A stretch of 64,000 nucleotides of DNA from Xanthobacteraceae bacterium (GCA_019746135.1 JAIESI010000118.1:1-64000); one strand, 5' to 3'. Positions 6,745 to 15,825 are shown, numbered from the stretch's first letter. Numbers and translations: made by a program. Notes: generated from the sequence alone by a model not told the origin.

Positions 6745-8541
6745 GTGTCGGGGGACAAGGCCACAGCGGTTGAATGGAGCGCGGCATCCAGCCGGGAGCT
6801 GGTTGCCCGGCGCGCGCTGTTTGCGTTCCTCGTGATCGCGACCATCGCCGGGACGCTTGCGCTCGCGGCCTATGCGCTCTCGGCCGGCGGCTTCAGTGTG
6901 CTGGATGTGCTGCTGCTGGTCTCTTTCGGGCTGACGCTGCCCTGGACCTGCATCGGCTTCTGGAACGCGGTGATCGGCTTCTGCATCATGCGCTTCTCGC
7001 GCGATCCGATCGCCGCGGTGGTGCCCGCCGTCGCGCGCGTCCGTCCGGACGCGCCGATCACGGCCTCGACCGCGATCTGCATGTTCGTCCGCAACGAGCC
7101 GCCGGACCGCGTCATCCGCAACCTCGACGCCATGCTGCGCGAGATCGACGCGGCAGGCGTGGGCCAGCGCTTTCACCTCTACGTCCTGAGCGACACCAGC
7201 CGGAGCGATATCGCGGCGCTGGAGGACGCGGGCTTCGCGACGCTCACCGAGCAGTGGCGCGACCGCATTCCGGTGACCTACCGCCGCCGCGACGCCAACA
7301 CCGGCTTCAAGGCCGGCAACTTCTGGGACTTCTGCGAACGCTGGGGCGGCCAGCACGAATTCGCCGTCACGCTCGACACCGACAGCTTCATGACCGCGGC
7401 GGCGATCATGCGCCTCGTCCGCATCATCCAGGCCGATCCGAAGCTCGGCATTTTGCAAGGTCTGGTGGTCGGGCTTCCTTCCGCCAGCGCGTTCGCGCGG
7501 CTGTTTCAGTTCGGCATGCGGCTCGGCATGCGCTCATGGACCATCGGCTCGGCCTGGTGGCAGGCCGATTGCGGGCCGTACTGGGGCCACAACGCGGTCA
7601 TCCGCATCGCGCCGTTCGTCGCCCACTGCCACATCCCGAAGCTGCCGGGTGACGGCGTGCTCGACGGCCATGTGCTGAGCCACGACCAGATCGAGGCGGC
7701 GTTCATGCGCCGCGCCGGCTACCATGTGCGCGTGCTGCCTGAGGAAGACCTCGGCTGGGAGCAGAACCCGCCGACGCTGATCGAATTTCTTCGACGCGAC
7801 CAGCGCTGGTGCCAGGGCAACCTGCAGTACTGGCCGTTCATCAAGATGCCGGACCTGCCGCCGGTGTGCCGGTTCCAGCTCCTGTTCGCCATGCTGATGT
7901 TCATCGGCTCGCCGGCCTGGATGGGCATGCTGATCTTCGGCACGCTTGCAGCCGCGCTTGCCCCGACCACCGCCGACTTCATGCACGCCGGTGCGGGTCA
8001 CGCGCTGCTGGTGCTGGTGTTTGTGATGTGGTTTGCGCCGCATTTTGCGACCGAGCTCGACGTGCTGTTCACTCCGGCACTGCGCCGCGCGTTCGGCGGG
8101 CCGCTGCGCTTCCTCGCCGGCATGGCCGTCATGCTGGCGTTCTATGTGCTGATCCTGCCGACGATGTGGTTCTGCCACACGCTGTTCATGATCGAGATTT
8201 TGCTGTTCGGGCGCGCAATCGGTTGGGCCGGCCAGGTGCGCGACGACCACACCGTCTCCTGGGCGGAAGCCTGCAAGCAGTTGTGGCCACACGCAGCGCT
8301 GGGATGGGGCGTGATCGCGCTGCTCGCGCTGACGCATCCGAGCGGCATTCCCTACGCGCTGCTGCTGGCCGGGGGGCCGGCGCTCGCCGTTCCGCTCGCG
8401 GTCGTCTCCGCATGGCCCGCGGTCGGCCGCGCATTGGTGCGGCTCGGCATCGGCCGGTTGCCGGAGGAGACCACCCCGCCGCCGGCATTGACGGCGCTGG
8501 CTCTGCCCGCGCTCGCCAAGGCGGAAGCGCGGCCGGTCTGA
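6745..8541 (+). CDS. opgH: Glucans biosynthesis glucosyltransferase H
   Basis: 598 residues, start GTG. Inner-membrane GT2 processive enzyme for osmoregulated periplasmic glucan backbones: two N-terminal membrane segments (about 25-45 and 52-75), cytosolic GT2 domain with FVRNEPPDRV, LDTDSFM and the QxxRW signature in RRDQRWCQGNLQ near 350, then several C-terminal membrane segments. It is shorter than the enterobacterial protein (about 850), lacking part of its N-terminal extension. No opgG is adjacent. An FkbM methyltransferase follows after three bases. Confidence 0.9.
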   Translation: MSGDKATAVEWSAASSRELVARRALFAFLVIATIAGTLALAAYALSAGGFSVLDVLLLVSFGLTLPWTCIGFWNAVIGFCIMRFSRDPIAAVVPAVARVRPDAPITASTAICMFVRNEPPDRVIRNLDAMLREIDAAGVGQRFHLYVLSDTSRSDIAALEDAGFATLTEQWRDRIPVTYRRRDANTGFKAGNFWDFCERWGGQHEFAVTLDTDSFMTAAAIMRLVRIIQADPKLGILQGLVVGLPSASAFARLFQFGMRLGMRSWTIGSAWWQADCGPYWGHNAVIRIAPFVAHCHIPKLPGDGVLDGHVLSHDQIEAAFMRRAGYHVRVLPEEDLGWEQNPPTLIEFLRRDQRWCQGNLQYWPFIKMPDLPPVCRFQLLFAMLMFIGSPAWMGMLIFGTLAAALAPTTADFMHAGAGHALLVLVFVMWFAPHFATELDVLFTPALRRAFGGPLRFLAGMAVMLAFYVLILPTMWFCHTLFMIEILLFGRAIGWAGQVRDDHTVSWAEACKQLWPHAALGWGVIALLALTHPSGIPYALLLAGGPALAVPLAVVSAWPAVGRALVRLGIGRLPEETTPPPALTALALPALAKAEARPV

Positions 8542-8544
8542 ACC

Positions 8545-9285
8545 ATGCTGGAGGGGCTCCGCACCGCGCGTGGCGTCCTGCGATCGCTGCGCGTCTATTA
8601 CGGCCACCGCCGGCGCAAAGCGGCGATGGATCGGCTCTATGGACAATTCGTCCGTGAGGGCGATCTGGTGTTCGACGTCGGCTCCCATGTCGGCGACCGC
8701 ATCGGCGCATTCCGTCGGCTCGGCGCACGCGTCGTCGCGCTCGAGCCGCAGCCCGCGCTGGTGACGACGCTCAAGCTGCTCTACGGCCGCGACCGCAACG
8801 TCGCGATCGAGGCCAAGGCCGCGGGCCGTGCATCCGGCGAAATCGAGCTGAAGATCAACGTCGACAATCCAACGGTCTCGACCGCCTCCGACGCGTTTGT
8901 CGGCGCGGCGCACGGGGCGGCCGGCTGGGAAGGCCAGGTCTGGGGCAAATCGATCCGCGTGCCGATGACGACGCTCGATGCGCTGATCGCGGCGCACGGA
9001 CATCCGGCATTCATCAAGATCGACGTGGAGGGCTTCGAGGCGGAAGCGCTGGCGGGACTGACGCAACCGGTCAAGGCGCTGTCGTTCGAGTTCACGACGA
9101 TCCAGCGCGACGTGGCGCGCGCCTGCATCGAGCGGTGCCGCGCGCTTGGCTACGCAAAATTCAATGCCGCGCTCGGCGAGAGCCAGGAGCTCGGCGCGTG
9201 GCGCACGGCAGATGAGATCGGCCGCTGGCTCAATGAACTGCCGCACGCGGCGAATTCCGGCGACATCTACGCGCGGCTCGACTGA
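8545..9285 (+). CDS. FkbM-family methyltransferase
   Basis: 246 residues. SAM-binding motif VFDVGSHVGDRIGAF near 45-60, VVALEPQP for the ribose-binding acid, and the FIKIDVEGFEAEAL stretch typical of FkbM O-methyltransferases. It starts three bases after the opgH stop, so the two are cotranscribed; methylation of a glucan or related glycan is a reasonable guess but not shown. The gene ends at an 11-bp tandem repeat. Confidence 0.87.
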   Translation: MLEGLRTARGVLRSLRVYYGHRRRKAAMDRLYGQFVREGDLVFDVGSHVGDRIGAFRRLGARVVALEPQPALVTTLKLLYGRDRNVAIEAKAAGRASGEIELKINVDNPTVSTASDAFVGAAHGAAGWEGQVWGKSIRVPMTTLDALIAAHGHPAFIKIDVEGFEAEALAGLTQPVKALSFEFTTIQRDVARACIERCRALGYAKFNAALGESQELGAWRTADEIGRWLNELPHAANSGDIYARLD

Positions 9286-9287
9286 GC

Positions 9288-9342
9288 GTCACGGTCACGT
9301 CACGGTCACGTCACGGTCACGTCACGGTCACGTCACGGTCAC
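9288..9342. repeat. Five tandem copies of an 11-bp repeat
   Basis: The unit gtcacggtcac occurs five times without a mismatch (9288-9298, 9299-9309, 9310-9320, 9321-9331, 9332-9342). It fills the gap between the convergent FkbM and YfhO-like genes; the last unit contains the YfhO-like stop codon. The period is close to one helical turn. Confidence 0.97.
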
Positions 9343-11663
9343 TTGGGGCCGAACCTCGCCCGCAGCTCGGCAACCGCGCCGGCGAACGGATGGAACGTGA
9401 AGCGCACGACGTGCTTGCCGGGCGGCACGGCGACGCCGCGGAAAAGCACGTTGGCTTTCAACATCTCGGCAGGCTTGCCGTCGACGCTTGCGCGCCACCA
9501 CGGATGCCACACGTCGTTGAGCACGACGAAGCCGCCGGAAGGCGCATCGGCCTCGATTTCGATATCGATGTTCTCGTAGCGCAGGATGCGCGCCGAGCCC
9601 GCCCCGCCGCCGCCGCTCGGCGCGTTCGCAGGCGCTTGATCCAGCAGCACGGTGCGCCGCGGATCGAACTCCGGCCACACGCCGTCGCTGATCAGCTTGG
9701 CGAAATCGGCCTTCTGCCACTGCGTGGCCATGAGAACGCGCGGCAGCGCCCGCGGATTTTCGTAGATGTACGCATCCCTGGTTCGCCCCACCAGGTTCAC
9801 GTCGCCGGGCTTCAGCGCCGGATCGATCGTCTCGATCGGCTCACCGAGCACGATGAAGCGGACGCCGAACAAATCCTGCAGCGTCGAGCGGTAGGACGGC
9901 AGGAGCGGCGTGAACGGCCCCCGCACCGCGGCCACCGTATCGAGCACTCCGGTTGCATCCTCGAAATGGCCGAGCCGCAGCGGGTTGTGGCCGAACAGAT
10001 GATCGAAGTCGTGGATCAGCCCGATGTTCGGCCAGTGATAGGCGATGCCGATCAGCTCGACACGGTCGCGGCGATCCGGCGCTCCCGCGTCTTTCAGCCT
10101 GGCTTTGAGCGCGACGACGGTTTCGTCGTTGGTGTCGCGCCGAAGCGCGCCGAACATCGACGACGGCAGGCCCGTCGATTCGTTCGGAGCATTGTTCCAG
10201 GCGAAGTCGGCAGCGCTGAAGGCGGCCAGCACCAGCGCCGCCATCGCCGCGCTGCGCGGAGCCGCACGGCGCGCAAGAGCAAGCGCGCCAGCCGCCACCG
10301 CCAGAAATGCCGCGCCCCAGAGCAGCGGCAGCGCCGCGCTCGCGAGCATCCCGGCCGAGCGCGCCAGCACGACGGAAACCGCCACGAGCGCAGCCACCGT
10401 CGCGGCCGAAACGGCAAGCTGCCAGCGCCGCAACGGCAGCGTACCCTCGATAAGCCGGTGGATCAGATAGCCCGCGACAACCGCCAACAGCCCGCACAGA
10501 ACGAAGGTGGCGTCGGCGGGCCGGCGGTACAGCGCCACGCCGGGCAGCAATTCGTAGAGCACATAGTAGAGCGGCGTGTATTTGCCGAGCGCGTAGAGCA
10601 GCGCCACCGCCGCAGCAACCGTGAAGAAGCGGATTTCGCGCGTCCATAGCACACCGCGCCCGAACGCGAGCCCGAGCAACGCCACGGCGACCAGCGCGCC
10701 GGTGTAGATCTGGCCGGTGTTCTGCGAGTCGTAGAGGCCGGTGTCCCCGATCATGTCGTGCCAGGGGATGCTCGGCGGCCCCCAGAACTCGCGGCTGAAA
10801 TCGGAAGCGCCGAATACGTCGGCGAAAGCGAGCATCAGGAGGCTCGCCGGATGCAGCGAGCCGTGGACCGCATGCGCGAAGGAAATTTCCGGGCGGTTCG
10901 AGCTTCGTGCCAGAAGCTCGGTCAAGATCACCGGCACCGTGACGATGCATGCGCCGACGATCGCACCGGCCGCGAGCGGCTTTAAGCTTGCGGCCAGACG
11001 TTTGCGCCGCCCGGTGCCGTCGAGCCAATGCCAGAGCACATAGCCGACCAGCACATAGGTCGCGATCAGCGACACCTGGTCCCGGCCGATCACGATGAAC
11101 GACGCGAACAGGCCCGCGGCGGCTCCCGCGAGCCACGACGAACGATCGAGCGCGCGCGCCAGCATCCAGAGCGCCAGCGGCAGAAAGACCAGGCTTTCGA
11201 CCTGGCCGATATGCTGGATGCGGGACGCGGCCGAACCGCCGAGGCTGAAGGCGAGCGCGGCCGCCACCGCCGCGGCGGCATGCCACCGGCGGTCGCGGAA
11301 GAACAGCATCATGCCCGCACCGCCGGCATAAAGCAGGCCGAAGGTCAGCACGTCGAACAGGCGCGGGCTCGGGTTCGGATTGCACAACGCGACGATGAGA
11401 TAGAGCGGAGAGAAAATCAGCGATTGCGGATCGGCAATCTGCGGCCAGCCGGCATAGACGTTGGGCGTCCAGAACGGCGACTGGCCGGTGGCCAGCGACC
11501 GCGCCAGGAACGCAAACGACGGATAGAACTGCGAAACCGAGTCGTAGGGAATGCGAACGAAGTCGAGCAGCCACGGCGACGCCACGGCGAGAAACGCTGC
11601 GGTGTAGATGCCGAACGCCGCGGCATACGGAAATCGCTGGCCCAGCGAACGGTGAACCGCCAT
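9339..11663 (-). CDS. YfhO-type polytopic membrane protein
   Basis: 774 residues. About a dozen hydrophobic segments in the first 480 residues, an early periplasmic-loop motif PYDSVSQFYPS and NVYAGWPQIADPQS typical of YfhO / GT-C-like membrane proteins, then a soluble C-terminal domain with FVVLNDVWHPWWRASVDG and GVAVPPGKHVVRF, the usual YfhO tail. Members act in glycosylation of surface polymers in Gram-positives; the role here is unknown. It faces the opgH-FkbM pair tail-to-tail, which hints at a shared envelope-glycan theme. Confidence 0.82.
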   Translation of the reverse strand: MAVHRSLGQRFPYAAAFGIYTAAFLAVASPWLLDFVRIPYDSVSQFYPSFAFLARSLATGQSPFWTPNVYAGWPQIADPQSLIFSPLYLIVALCNPNPSPRLFDVLTFGLLYAGGAGMMLFFRDRRWHAAAAVAAALAFSLGGSAASRIQHIGQVESLVFLPLALWMLARALDRSSWLAGAAAGLFASFIVIGRDQVSLIATYVLVGYVLWHWLDGTGRRKRLAASLKPLAAGAIVGACIVTVPVILTELLARSSNRPEISFAHAVHGSLHPASLLMLAFADVFGASDFSREFWGPPSIPWHDMIGDTGLYDSQNTGQIYTGALVAVALLGLAFGRGVLWTREIRFFTVAAAVALLYALGKYTPLYYVLYELLPGVALYRRPADATFVLCGLLAVVAGYLIHRLIEGTLPLRRWQLAVSAATVAALVAVSVVLARSAGMLASAALPLLWGAAFLAVAAGALALARRAAPRSAAMAALVLAAFSAADFAWNNAPNESTGLPSSMFGALRRDTNDETVVALKARLKDAGAPDRRDRVELIGIAYHWPNIGLIHDFDHLFGHNPLRLGHFEDATGVLDTVAAVRGPFTPLLPSYRSTLQDLFGVRFIVLGEPIETIDPALKPGDVNLVGRTRDAYIYENPRALPRVLMATQWQKADFAKLISDGVWPEFDPRRTVLLDQAPANAPSGGGGAGSARILRYENIDIEIEADAPSGGFVVLNDVWHPWWRASVDGKPAEMLKANVLFRGVAVPPGKHVVRFTFHPFAGAVAELRARFGPK

Positions 11664-11691
11664 CTCTCCCCAACCTTCCCGGCCTCTCTAT

Positions 11692-11722
11692 AAACGAAAA
11701 CGGGCGGCTTGCGCCGCCCGCT
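11692..11722 (-). terminator. Rho-independent terminator after the lipoprotein gene
   Basis: On the minus strand: stem CGGGCGGC / GCCGCCCG (11713-11720 with 11701-11708), four-base loop, followed by TTTTCGTTT. It sits between the lipoprotein stop and the YfhO-like start. Confidence 0.8.
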
Positions 11723-11754
11723 TCGCTTCGCCAGTTGGCGATCTCGGATCGTCG

Positions 11755-12237
11755 CTATCCCACCGCCTGCCAGGTGCCGTCCGGATGGCGGCAGGCGGTG
11801 CCACGCATGGTCTGCGGCCGCCCGTCGATATAGACCGTGTGGGTGTACTGCCGGCAGTTCATATTGTTCGATTGATAGGCTGGCCCCGGCACCACCGAGC
11901 CGTAACGCCCGGAGTCGGGATTGCGCCATGCCACCGGCGCGCCCGACGGCCCGCTTTCAAGCGCCTGCATCTGCGCCGCATAGGCGCGCTGCTTGTCCTC
12001 GTCGTCCATCGCCGCGCCCAGCCGGTTGCCGATCAGGCCGCCGATTGCCGCGCCCGCGATCGTACCGGCGGCGCGGTTGCCCGCGGCCCCGCCGACGGCG
12101 TTGCCGATCAATGCGCCTGCGCCCGCGCCCACCAGCGTGCCGCCGACCTCCTTTGGACCGGAATTCGCGGAGCACCCGGCCAGCGCCGCACCGAGCAACG
12201 CAACCGCAATCACCCCGGCCGTTTGTCTGGACATCAT
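11755..12237 (-). CDS. Glycine-zipper outer-membrane lipoprotein (17 kDa antigen-like)
   Basis: 160 residues. The ATG pair at 12237 is chosen because GAGGGG lies six bases upstream. Signal peptide with lipobox LAGC near residue 21, then a glycine-zipper stretch (about 30-75) with GAGAGALIGNAVGGAAGN and a second GTIAGAAIGGLIGN, and a C-terminal Cys-containing domain (CRQYTHTV, ACRHPDGTW). This is the layout of the rickettsial 17 kDa antigen / SlyB-like family, thought to be structural in the outer membrane. Followed by its own terminator. Confidence 0.85.
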   Translation of the reverse strand: MMSRQTAGVIAVALLGAALAGCSANSGPKEVGGTLVGAGAGALIGNAVGGAAGNRAAGTIAGAAIGGLIGNRLGAAMDDEDKQRAYAAQMQALESGPSGAPVAWRNPDSGRYGSVVPGPAYQSNNMNCRQYTHTVYIDGRPQTMRGTACRHPDGTWQAVG

Positions 12238-12366
12238 CGCTGTCCCCTCACCCAAGCCGCCGCGCGCCCAGCGCGCCGGCGCGGCCCCCGTTTGAGCCCT
12301 GATTGCCCCTGCCCGGCAAGAGCTAAACGCAGCGATTGGGGCGAAACTCTGTTCTCATTCATCAGG

Positions 12367-13737
12367 CTAGCCCGCCGGCAGCACCAGTTCCGCCCGCAAG
12401 CCGCCGATTGGCGCGGTTCCCAGACTGAGCGCGCCGCCGTAGAGCCGCGCCAGCTCGACCACGATCGACAGGCCAAGCCCCGACCCCGGCTTGCTTTCGT
12501 CGAGCCGCTGGCCGCGCCGTGCCACCTGCTCGCGCTGCGCCGGCGTCAGCCCCGGACCGTCGTCGTCGACCACGATCCGCACCGCCTGCCGCCCCGGCTG
12601 CGGCTGCTCCAGCAGCACCTCGATCGACACCCGCGAGCTGGCCCACTTGCCGGCGTTGTCGACGAGATTGCCGACCATCTCCTCGAGGTCCTGCTTCTCG
12701 CCGCGGAACAGCGCGTCGCCCTGGATGTCGAGCTCGATCGCCAGCACCTTGTCGCGCTGGGTCTTCTCGACCGTGCGCGCCACCGCCTGCACCACCGGCA
12801 CCACGTCGGTGATGGTGCCGACCACGGCGACGCGCGCCGCGATCCGCGCACGCTCGAGGTGGCGCGTCACCTGATCGCGCATGATGCCGATCTGCTCCTG
12901 CACCTTGCCGGCGAGCGGATCGTCGGAGCGCGCCGCCGCCTCGTTCATCATCACCGACAGCGGCGTCTTCAGCGCGTGCGCGAGATTGCCCACATGGGTG
13001 CGCGCCCGCTCGACGATCTCGCGGTTGGAGTCGAGCAGCGCGTTGGTCTCGCGCGCGAGCGGCTCGATCTCGACCGGGAAGCGGCCCTCGAGCTTCTCGG
13101 CCTTGCCGGAGCGGATCGCGGCGAGGGCGCGCGAGATCCGGCTCAACGGCGCAAGCCCGAACCGCACCTGGAACAGCGTCGTCAGCAGCAGCACGGCCGC
13201 GAGCCCCATGAAGGTCGTGGCGATGGCCCAGTTGAAGGCGGAGATCTCGTCGTCCAGCTCGGACGCATCGCCCGCGACCGCAACCAGAAAGCGCCCGTCG
13301 TCGCCGAGATCGACATTGCGCTCGACCAGGCGCAACCGCTGGTCCTCCGGGCCCTGCGCATACGCTTTCCGGGTGCCGTCGAGATCGGGCGACGTGTCCT
13401 GCTCGCCGAGATGCGGCAGGTTGCGGTCCCACAGCGAGCGCGACGACGTGACCTCGGGCTTGCTGCGGTCCTGCCGCGTCACCTGCCAGTACCAGCCGGA
13501 CAGCGGCAGCTCGAACAGCGGCTCGCCCAGCATCTGCCCGGTCTTCTCCAGCGGGACGTCGGGAGCAGCGAGGTCGGCGACCAGCGTCTTCAGATAGACG
13601 CCAAGCCTGCGGTCGAAACCGCGCTCGACCGAGTTGCGGTAGAGCCCCGACAGGGCAAAGCCGGTGACAAGCAGGATGAGGACGGTCCAGACGGTGGCCG
13701 AAAGGAAGAGACGCAGCGCGAGCGAGTTGGTGCGCAT
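12367..13737 (-). CDS. HAMP sensor histidine kinase (PhoQ-like)
   Basis: 456 residues. Two membrane segments (about 10-32 and 170-190) bound a periplasmic sensor of about 135 residues, then HAMP, phospho-acceptor His254 in NLAHALKTPLSV, N-box NLVDNAGKWA, DDDGPGL and GSGLGLSI ATP-binding loops. It follows the OmpR-type regulator gene in the same direction with a repeat-filled gap of about 160 bases, and a PepSY protein leads the operon. The PepSY-regulator-kinase arrangement resembles envelope-stress or cation-responsive PhoPQ systems. Confidence 0.92.
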   Translation of the reverse strand: MRTNSLALRLFLSATVWTVLILLVTGFALSGLYRNSVERGFDRRLGVYLKTLVADLAAPDVPLEKTGQMLGEPLFELPLSGWYWQVTRQDRSKPEVTSSRSLWDRNLPHLGEQDTSPDLDGTRKAYAQGPEDQRLRLVERNVDLGDDGRFLVAVAGDASELDDEISAFNWAIATTFMGLAAVLLLTTLFQVRFGLAPLSRISRALAAIRSGKAEKLEGRFPVEIEPLARETNALLDSNREIVERARTHVGNLAHALKTPLSVMMNEAAARSDDPLAGKVQEQIGIMRDQVTRHLERARIAARVAVVGTITDVVPVVQAVARTVEKTQRDKVLAIELDIQGDALFRGEKQDLEEMVGNLVDNAGKWASSRVSIEVLLEQPQPGRQAVRIVVDDDGPGLTPAQREQVARRGQRLDESKPGSGLGLSIVVELARLYGGALSLGTAPIGGLRAELVLPAG

Positions 13738-13780
13738 CGCTCAACCATACACCGTCATGCCTGGCCGGACATTATAGGTG

Positions 13781-13828
13781 GCGCATGTCCTTCTCGGCAA
13801 ACCGGTGTCCACTTTTCCGGGACATGGG
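13781..13828. repeat. GCATGTCC palindromic repeat
   Basis: GCGCATGTCC (13781-13790) pairs with GGACATG (13820-13826) around an inner stretch with accggtgtccacttttccgg. A second copy with a longer middle is at 36032-36104. It lies between the response-regulator and kinase genes. Confidence 0.7.
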
Positions 13829-13893
13829 CGAGCCATAAGCGCGTTACGCGCGTCTTCGACGCGCTATGGCGACGCCGTCCTTCGGACGGCTGT
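13829..13893. repeat. Dispersed palindrome plus CCGTCC hairpin
   Basis: Directly abutting the previous element: a copy of the dispersed palindrome with core acgcgcgtcttcgacgcgct (13846-13865), then a hairpin GCCGTCC TTC GGACGGC (22-base copy 13869-13890) that recurs twice at 62200 and 62235. The stack fills the gap up to the stop of the response-regulator gene. Confidence 0.8.
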
Positions 13894-13896
13894 GCG

Positions 13897-14565
13897 CTAG
13901 TGCGCATCGGGCGGCGTCAGCAGATAGCCGAGCCCGCGAACCGTCTGGATGATATCGACGCCGAGCTTCTTGCGGATGCGGCCGACGAACACCTCGATGG
14001 TGTTGCTGTCGCGGTCGAAGTCCTGGTCGTAGAGATGCTCGACCAGTTCGGTGCGCGAGACCACGCGGCCGGCGTGGTGCATCAGGTAGGACAGCAGCCG
14101 GTACTCGTGGCTGGTGAGCTTCACCGGATTGCCGTCGACCGCGACGCGGCCGGTGCGGGTGTCGAGCCGGACCGGCCCGCAATTGAGTTCGCTCTTGGCG
14201 TGGCCCGCCGAGCGCCGCAAGAGCGCGCGCACCCGCGCCAGCACCTCTTCGAGATGAAAGGGCTTTGCGACATAGTCGTCGGCACCGGCGTCGAAGCCTT
14301 GCACCTTGTCGCTCCAGCGGTCGCGTGCGGTCAGCATCAGCACCGGCATGGCACGGCCGGCCCGCCGCCAGGATTCCAGCACCGAGATGCCGTCCATCTT
14401 CGGCAGGCCGATGTCGAGGATCACCGCGTCGTAGGGCTCGGTCTCGCCGAGATAGTGACCCTCTTCGCCGTCAAAGGCCCGATCGACCACGTATCCTGCA
14501 TCGGTGAGGGCCGTGGCCAGTTGGCGGTTGAGGTCGGGATCGTCCTCGATCACGAGGAGACGCAA
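13897..14565 (-). CDS. OmpR/PhoP-family response regulator
   Basis: 222 residues. Receiver domain with acidic pocket EDD (7-9), phospho-acceptor Asp51 in VILDIGLP, Thr/Ala switch LTARD and Lys in VAKPFH; then a winged-helix DNA-binding domain ending RGLGYLL. Cognate to the downstream PhoQ-like kinase. The upstream gene encodes a PepSY protein 15 bases away, so all three are probably one transcript. Confidence 0.93.
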   Translation of the reverse strand: MRLLVIEDDPDLNRQLATALTDAGYVVDRAFDGEEGHYLGETEPYDAVILDIGLPKMDGISVLESWRRAGRAMPVLMLTARDRWSDKVQGFDAGADDYVAKPFHLEEVLARVRALLRRSAGHAKSELNCGPVRLDTRTGRVAVDGNPVKLTSHEYRLLSYLMHHAGRVVSRTELVEHLYDQDFDRDSNTIEVFVGRIRKKLGVDIIQTVRGLGYLLTPPDAH

Positions 14566-14580
14566 GGAAGCTTCCTCCGG

Positions 14581-14904
14581 TCAGAGCGCGTCGACAACCT
14601 TGCCGCTGGTCGCGTCGACGGTCATATGCGTGACTTTGCCATCCCGCGCGAGCACTGTCAGCAGATAGACGAGGCCCTTTTCCTCGCGGCAGAGCTGCGC
14701 GTTGACGACCTCCCGGGCACCACGGCCACGAACCGAGCCGCGGATCGAGCGAATCGCCTGCGCCAGCGTAACCGCCTGGCCATTGGAAATCGCCGCCTTT
14801 TGTTCCGATTTGCTCAGGCAGACACGCGCCTTGTCTTTCTCCGCCGCGGGCGCGGCGGTGGCCGAGGCGATCAGCAAGAGCGCTATGGCGGCCATCCGAG
14901 CCAT
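14581..14904 (-). CDS. Secreted PepSY-like protein
   Basis: 107 residues from the ATG at 14904, chosen for the AAGAGGG ribosome site; an upstream in-frame start would add 17 residues. Signal peptide MARMAAIALLLIASATAAPA, then a single PepSY-like fold with SIRGSVRGRGAREVVNAQ and the typical VLARDGKVTHMTVDA ending. PepSY proteins often modulate periplasmic enzymes or sensor kinases; its place at the head of the PhoPQ-like operon suggests feedback on that kinase. Confidence 0.8.
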   Translation of the reverse strand: MARMAAIALLLIASATAAPAAEKDKARVCLSKSEQKAAISNGQAVTLAQAIRSIRGSVRGRGAREVVNAQLCREEKGLVYLLTVLARDGKVTHMTVDATSGKVVDAL

Positions 14905-15217
14905 GCCGGCCCTCTTAGGTAGCCGACGGTGAATGCCGGATGAACGGCGGATCATTTTCTCTTGATCATCGCCTTAAGGCGCGCACCGGCCATCTCCGGC
15001 GGCAACTGACCGCCGCTTGGCCGGCTTTCCACCGGTGGATAGACGCCAACTACGCCAAAACGGACACCGAATTGGGCCATCAACAAGGCAGGAGGGTTGA
15101 CCATTCCATTGATGCCCGCGTCGGGACCTGTCACCGACCCGGCGTCGAGCGGCAGGAACTGTCGGGCTCGGCCCGATTTAACGCTGAACCACGGCCAATC
15201 AGCAAAAAGGTGACGTC
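14905..15217. other. Intergenic region
   Basis: Gap between the PepSY gene and the divergently read Cys-rich protein gene. A 60-codon minus-strand frame (14952-15134) lacks a convincing ribosome site and family resemblance. AAAAGGTGACGTC before 15218 gives the Cys-rich protein its ribosome site. No strong hairpin or repeat noticed. Confidence 0.4.
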
Positions 15218-15451
15218 ATGGCCATGTGCGAAACCTGCGGCAACGACTACGACAAGGCATTCCAGGTGACGATGGATGGCAAGGCCCACACCTTCGACAG
15301 CTTCGAATGCGCGATCCATGCGCTGGCGCCAGCCTGCAAACATTGCGGTACCCGCATCGTCGGTCACGGACTGGAGAAGGACGGCACGTTCTATTGTTGC
15401 GAGCACTGCGCCGAGGGCGAAGGCGTCAGCGGGCTGCGCGACCGGATGTGA
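15218..15451 (+). CDS. Cys-rich small metal-binding protein (metallothionein-like)
   Basis: 77 residues, with AAAGGTG ahead of the ATG. Eight cysteines (C4, C7, C31, C40, C43, C60, C61, C64) in CxxC-type pairs. The tail GTFYCCEHCAEGEG resembles the YYCCEACADGH segment of cyanobacterial SmtA metallothionein, whereas the front CETCGNDYDKAF looks like a zinc ribbon. It probably binds zinc or another soft metal in the cytoplasm. No metal-responsive regulator is adjacent. The fold assignment rests only on this motif resemblance. Confidence 0.72.
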   Translation: MAMCETCGNDYDKAFQVTMDGKAHTFDSFECAIHALAPACKHCGTRIVGHGLEKDGTFYCCEHCAEGEGVSGLRDRM

Positions 15452-15825
15452 CGCGTTCAAGCGAAGGCTGGCCTCGCGCCGCCGCGACGGCGGCGTGGGC
15501 GTTGTGCGCCCGGCCGGTGATGCGCAGGGTCTCCTGGTTGAGCCGCGGCACGATCTCCAGCCTTACGCGGATCGCGGAATCGCTGGTGGCTTGCGGACAC
15601 TCGCGCGCGCCCTGCGCGCTGTCGGCTGTCGCCTGTTTGGTCCTTGCTCGGTCATCTGGCCTCACCGTTGTCGCGCCGCCATGGTGGGTCGCTGGCTTGC
15701 GCTCACGGCGGCGCACTGTGTGACGCCGCATGGGCGCGACGCTTGGTCTGCAGCAGCTTGGCGCACGAGCCCAGCCTGCCGGTGACATTGACAAACTCCG
15801 CCCGAACGGGCTGATCGACGCGATC
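15452..15825. other. Intergenic region without an assignable gene
   Basis: 374 bases between the Cys-rich protein and the protease start. Open frames cross it on both strands; the longest (minus, ending at 15426) is Arg/Ala-rich without a recognisable domain and overlaps the protease signal peptide, so it is not called. No terminator-like hairpin with a T-tract was seen. Confidence 0.35.

Noticed and set aside
9288-9342. CRISPR-like array
   Set aside because: The 11-bp units are directly adjacent, with no spacers.
14952-15134. 60-codon minus-strand ORF
   Set aside because: No ribosome site, no recognisable family.
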